From: JAHLMO01 sp038997305
GTDB lineage: Archaea > Aenigmatarchaeota > Aenigmatarchaeia > CG10238-14 > SpSt-28
NCBI GenBank assembly: GCA_038997305.1
Contig: JAWAZZ010000002.1
Location: 19,546-83,545 of the forward strand
DNA: 64,000 nucleotides
Direction: 5' to 3'
The position numbers and the translations under genes are program-made. The notes below the pieces were generated by a model. That model was not told the origin of the DNA. It saw only the letters and a program-made list of their open reading frames with translations, and did not search any database. Below are positions 61,420 through 64,000 of the stretch, piece after piece. Position 1 is the first letter of the stretch. Every line of letters starts with the position of its first letter.

Positions 61420-61747
61420 TTAAAATAAGATAATTAGTAGTGGAATAACACCAATAGCTATACCTGCGTTTATTCCAAATATAAGAAGCAATTTGTATTT
61501 TTCGTAAATAATGGAAAGTATTATGACAATTATCAACGAATAAAGTACTCCTATGGAGATATCAATAATCAAACTAATAAAAAAACCAACTATAATCTGT
61601 AATATAGTTCAAAGATTTAACTCCATAATATTTGTTAGCATATAAATTCTTTAAATTGTTTAAACTTTCTAAAATTCTCTTTTTTCTTTTACAACTTATG
61701 GAGAAAATAAAATAAAAGAAGAAAATTAGATTAGAAAAGAAAACCAA
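61420..61747 (-). pseudogene. Small membrane-protein ORF broken in a T7 run
   Basis: Minus-strand translation from TTG 61747 gives a hydrophobic start, then KRKKRILESLNNLKNLYANKYY and ITDYSWFF, and stops just after T7 (61579-61585). Removing one T joins it to ISLIIDISIGVLYSLIIVIIL, YEKYKLLLIFGINAGIAIGV and a stop at 61422. The joined product would have about 109 residues and three hydrophobic helices. The upstream end overlaps the 3' end of minD by 22 bases. It fills most of the otherwise empty 61367-61725 gap. Real decay, programmed slippage or a sequencing error are all possible. Confidence 0.55.
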
Positions 61748-62493
61748 CTTCTTATTCTCTTTAGATATGTTGTGAATGGAACTTTGTATTCCTCTCCAGC
61801 CAAATATGCTGCTAGTTTCATAAACTCTACAGCAGCTTTACTATAATCATTAATTTCTAAATAAGTTTTACCTAATGCCAAAGCCTTTTCAAAATCTGCG
61901 TCATATGGAATTGCAGCAATTACAGGTAAGTTCGTTAATTCCTCTATTTCTCCAATGGTCAATTCATGAACCTTTCCTGTAACTTTATTAACAACAATTC
62001 CTAATGGTTTTAATCCTAGTTTTTCTGCGACTTCATTTATTTTTATAACATCTGTGACAGCTGCAATATTTGGGTTAGTAACATAGAGAATTTCTTTTGA
62101 AGCTTTCATCGCACTAACTGCTTCTCTTCCTATACCAGGTGCACTATCTATTAATACAAAATCGCTATATGGTATTTCTTTTATTACTCTTTCTAATTTT
62201 GTTATATCTACATTTTGTAACTCGTTAACATCTAAGGAGCTTGGTATTATTTTTAGTCCGCTATCGTGGAAATATATAGCATCTATTACTGTTTTTGTTT
62301 CTTCTCTTAAAACGTGATTCAACGTTGTTGGATTATAAAACATTCCAAAGTTCATTGCTAAATGTGGAGTTGTTATATTAGCATCTATTATTGTAACACT
62401 TTTTCCAAGTTTTGTTAGAGCCAAACCAAGATTTGCTGTTACTGTAGTTTTTCCTACACCACCCTTACCACTAGCAATAGTTATTACTCTCAT
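61726..62493 (-). CDS. minD: MinD/ParA-family ATPase
   Basis: The 255-residue deviant-Walker ATPase has SGKGGVGKTTVTANLGLAL (with the signature Lys), a switch I region beginning DANITTPHLAM, DFVLIDSAPG (switch II) and a C-terminal basic/aromatic segment (YLKRIRSWFSFLI) like a membrane-targeting helix. Candidate roles are positioning of division, pili or other surface structures. It is downstream of a three-gene run (wHTH, PqqD-like, unknown protein). Confidence 0.93.
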   Translation of the reverse strand: MRVITIASGKGGVGKTTVTANLGLALTKLGKSVTIIDANITTPHLAMNFGMFYNPTTLNHVLREETKTVIDAIYFHDSGLKIIPSSLDVNELQNVDITKLERVIKEIPYSDFVLIDSAPGIGREAVSAMKASKEILYVTNPNIAAVTDVIKINEVAEKLGLKPLGIVVNKVTGKVHELTIGEIEELTNLPVIAAIPYDADFEKALALGKTYLEINDYSKAAVEFMKLAAYLAGEEYKVPFTTYLKRIRSWFSFLI

Positions 62494-62509
62494 AAATTTA
62501 TATCAATCA

Positions 62510-63328
62510 TTATATATTTATTTTTTCCAAAGTTATTGAGGAAAGTTCCCTTTCGATTATTCTCTTAAAGTTTTTTAAAAGAAAATCCTCTATACCGTAA
62601 TGAAATTTTTTTCCTATTAGCTTAGATATTGTGTTTTTGATGTTTTCATCAATTCTCAATTCTAAAAAGTTTCTAAATTTTTTTACAGTAAGTATAGGCT
62701 TTTTGAGTAGTGCAGCGTACAATATTTCTTTGTAAAACTTGTTTTTTGAGAAATCGAGCACAATATCTATATATTTTAAAAGTTTTAAAAGCTCGTTTCT
62801 TTCAAGGTTTTTTCTTATAAATCTTATGTTTTTCGAATTCGAGACGTTTTCATTAAAAATTCCATAAATAAAGATTTCGAAATCATTTAATATAGAAGTT
62901 ATCAATCCAATAATTTCAAATGTTAGCTTTTCTGCAAGAATTAGTATAGAATTTTTCTGTTTTAATTGATACAGATTTTCTATATTACTTTTTCTTATTA
63001 TTTCATCATTAACAACGAAGGGAAAATAAATTATGTTATCTAAAAAAACTTTTTCTTTTCTATAAATATACATTCTATCTTTTTGTGCAAAGCTTATGTC
63101 TTCTATTTTATTTATAACTTTTTTTAAATCGAAGATATTATCTGATAAATTTATGATTATTTCTATCTCATCATAAAAGTTTTTTAATTCATCTAAATTC
63201 AAAAGAAAAATATTGTTTATTCTTCTTTTTTCTATCTGATCCAAAGAAAAATAAAAAAACTCAAAAGGCAAGAATCTCAAACCGTCTATTAAATCTATGT
63301 CATATTCACTTATTATTCCAATTTTCAT
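62510..63328 (-). CDS. Unknown 272-residue protein, possibly GT-B-like
   Basis: The protein has alternating strands and helices. The C-terminal half (SILILAEKLTFEIIGLI, FEIFIYGIF, LKYIDIVLDFSKNKFYKEILYAALLKKPIL) is reminiscent of the nucleotide-sugar-binding half of GT-B glycosyltransferases, where the last segment would be the 'EA..G.P' region. Key residues are not convincing, so function is left open. It is between the PqqD-like gene and minD with gaps of 3 and 16 bases. Confidence 0.6.
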   Translation of the reverse strand: MKIGIISEYDIDLIDGLRFLPFEFFYFSLDQIEKRRINNIFLLNLDELKNFYDEIEIIINLSDNIFDLKKVINKIEDISFAQKDRMYIYRKEKVFLDNIIYFPFVVNDEIIRKSNIENLYQLKQKNSILILAEKLTFEIIGLITSILNDFEIFIYGIFNENVSNSKNIRFIRKNLERNELLKLLKYIDIVLDFSKNKFYKEILYAALLKKPILTVKKFRNFLELRIDENIKNTISKLIGKKFHYGIEDFLLKNFKRIIERELSSITLEKINI

Positions 63329-63331
63329 AAA

Positions 63332-63601
63332 CTATATCCAAGTTATAAAATTTAACTCTGTAAGCTCTTTAAATATTTCATCTAGAACTTTTTTTATCAT
63401 TTCTCTATCCATTCCTGTTTTTTGAGATAATATTTCAAGAATTTCCTCATAGGTTTTTTTACCATCACAATACTTTAATAACCCAACTGCTATAGGGTCT
63501 ATTTGATACAGTTTTTCTTTATCTATAGTAGCATAATAGGTATTTAAATAATTAATTATGGTTAGGTTTTCATTCTTTTTTGGTTTTTTGCCTTCAAACA
63601 T
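63332..63601 (-). CDS. PqqD-like (RRE-fold) small protein
   Basis: The 89-residue protein has the pattern of PqqD-like domains: DPIAVGLLKYCDGKKTYEEI, then two helices (ILSQKTGMDREMIKKVLDEIFKEL) and FITWI. PqqD-type RiPP recognition elements bind precursor peptides, usually beside radical SAM enzymes. None is adjacent here (Elp3 at 2.3-3.9 kb is unrelated). The fold is also used in other contexts. It is 1 base from the wHTH stop. Confidence 0.6.
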   Translation of the reverse strand: MFEGKKPKKNENLTIINYLNTYYATIDKEKLYQIDPIAVGLLKYCDGKKTYEEILEILSQKTGMDREMIKKVLDEIFKELTELNFITWI

Positions 63602-63602
63602 T

Positions 63603-63881
63603 TCACTTTCCTAATCTCTTTCTTAATTCTTCAAGAATTTCTTCATCTGTAACTTTTTGTGCAAATTTCTGTTTTAAATAACATAATTTTGCTTTTCCAA
63701 CTTTTCTTTGATACACTATTTCAGCACCTATTAATTCATGCAAATACTTTGCTACTGTTATTCTGCTATATCCTAACATGTCTGATATTTGTTGAATTGT
63801 TAATCCTTCTGGATGATTTCTTAGCAAATCAATTATAAGCTTTCTAACATCTTCTTTTTTCTTTTTTTCTTTCTCTTCCAT
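63603..63881 (-). CDS. Winged-helix DNA-binding regulator
   Basis: The 92-residue protein has a clear HTH (GLTIQQISDMLGYSRITVAKYLHELIGAEIV) with a wing and a helical C-terminus (EEILEELRKRL). It is the first gene of the wHTH/PqqD-like/unknown/minD run. A/T-rich sequence upstream (63882-63937) holds the likely promoter. It probably regulates this cluster. Confidence 0.75.
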   Translation of the reverse strand: MEEKEKKKKEDVRKLIIDLLRNHPEGLTIQQISDMLGYSRITVAKYLHELIGAEIVYQRKVGKAKLCYLKQKFAQKVTDEEILEELRKRLGK

Positions 63882-63937
63882 AAATATAGTTAATTAAAAA
63901 TATTTATATTTATTGTTTAACACATTTGTTAACTATT

Positions 63938-64000
63938 TTAAATATTTTTTGCATTTATTTCTATGAACTTTTTTAGCTCTTTTTCAAAAATTTTTGAAGA
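63938..64000 (-). CDS. C-terminal end of an unidentified gene
   Basis: From the right edge a minus-strand frame reads SSKIFEKELKKFIEINAKNI and stops at TAA 63940-63938. The Lys/Glu-rich helical composition is typical of coding sequence here. It is too short to identify. Confidence 0.4.
   Translation of the reverse strand, partial: SSKIFEKELKKFIEINAKNI

Noticed and set aside
1..64000. CRISPR arrays, insertion sequences and inteins in the polymerase, RadA, MetRS or RFC genes
   Set aside because: I found no direct-repeat/spacer pattern, no transposase frame and no intein blocks; all these proteins read through their active-site motifs without inserts.
1..64000. Split tRNA halves of the Nanoarchaeum type
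   Set aside because: All five T-arm sequences seen belong to complete cloverleaves; no isolated half was found by eye.

Overview
The window is archaeal. It encodes histone, TFB, TFS, PCNA, RFC large subunit, RadA, an RPA-like protein, SRP54 and FtsY, archaeal/eukaryal ribosomal proteins (L7Ae, S28e, L24e, S3Ae, S26e, S8e, L19e), aIF1A and aIF2-beta, an AglB/STT3 oligosaccharyltransferase, NurA-HerA and intron-containing tRNAs. Base composition is very AT-rich (about a quarter G+C by eye). Arg is almost always AGA, genes are tightly packed or overlap by a few bases, and many starts look leaderless, with an A/T box about 25 bases before ATG. Stable-RNA stems are strikingly GC-rich, which suggests a thermophile. 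The best guess is a small-genome DPANN archaeon, possibly Nanoarchaeota; the phylum is inference.

Layout. 1-4.1 kb: start of a primase-like gene, PhoH-KH ATPase, dTMP kinase, Elp3. 4.1-9.2 kb: Trm9-like methyltransferase, intron-containing tRNA-Gln, AglB, a PDZ-like membrane protein, a PAP2 phosphatase. 9.2-19 kb: a DNA-metabolism island on the minus strand. It holds HTH, KaiC-like ATPase, a zinc-tailed B-family polymerase, a degenerate DP1-like subunit and wHTH, then an AT-rich iteron-like region, then wHTH, Bud32, RadA, RPA, a glycosyltransferase and histone. 19-28 kb: L7Ae-S28e-L24e, a Cas4-like nuclease, site-2 protease, S3Ae-S15, tRNAs Leu and Asp, DUF123, 5S rRNA, SRP54, FtsY, TrmB, an EamA pseudogene and tRNA-Ala. 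28-34 kb: PCNA, TFS, and a minimal Tad/archaellum-like pilus locus. 34-48 kb: S26e, a decayed region, NurA-HerA, SpeD, a PIN protein, UPF0282 hydrolase, Taw3, a THUMP methyltransferase, AMMECR1, ZIP, S8e, Rio1-aIF1A-Nmd3, rhomboid, a second complete B-family polymerase, Dph6, S10. 48-64 kb: TFB, ZPR1-like, MetRS, S5-L18-L19e, RFC-L, a large DUF2341 surface protein, DUF424-aIF2beta-RPA32-like, tRNA-Pro, ProRS, and a MinD/PqqD-like/wHTH cluster.

How the genes work together. Replication and repair dominate: two B-family polymerases, clamp, clamp-loader large subunit, RPA-type proteins, RadA, NurA-HerA and a Cas4-like nuclease. A second theme is tRNA modification (Elp3, Trm9-like, Bud32, Taw3, THUMP methyltransferase). 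A third is ribosome assembly and initiation (Rio1, Nmd3, aIF1A, aIF2-beta). The surface is served by AglB, a glycosyltransferase, a pilus system and a 960-residue adhesin-like protein.

Most noteworthy: (i) a B-family polymerase with a C-terminal CX2CX12CX2C tail beside a DP1/B-subunit-like gene that has lost its phosphoesterase residues, resembling eukaryotic polymerase organisation; (ii) seven degenerate ~21-bp tandem units plus palindromes a few hundred bases away; (iii) genes broken at homopolymers; (iv) an unexplained GC-rich hairpin inside a start-less reading frame.
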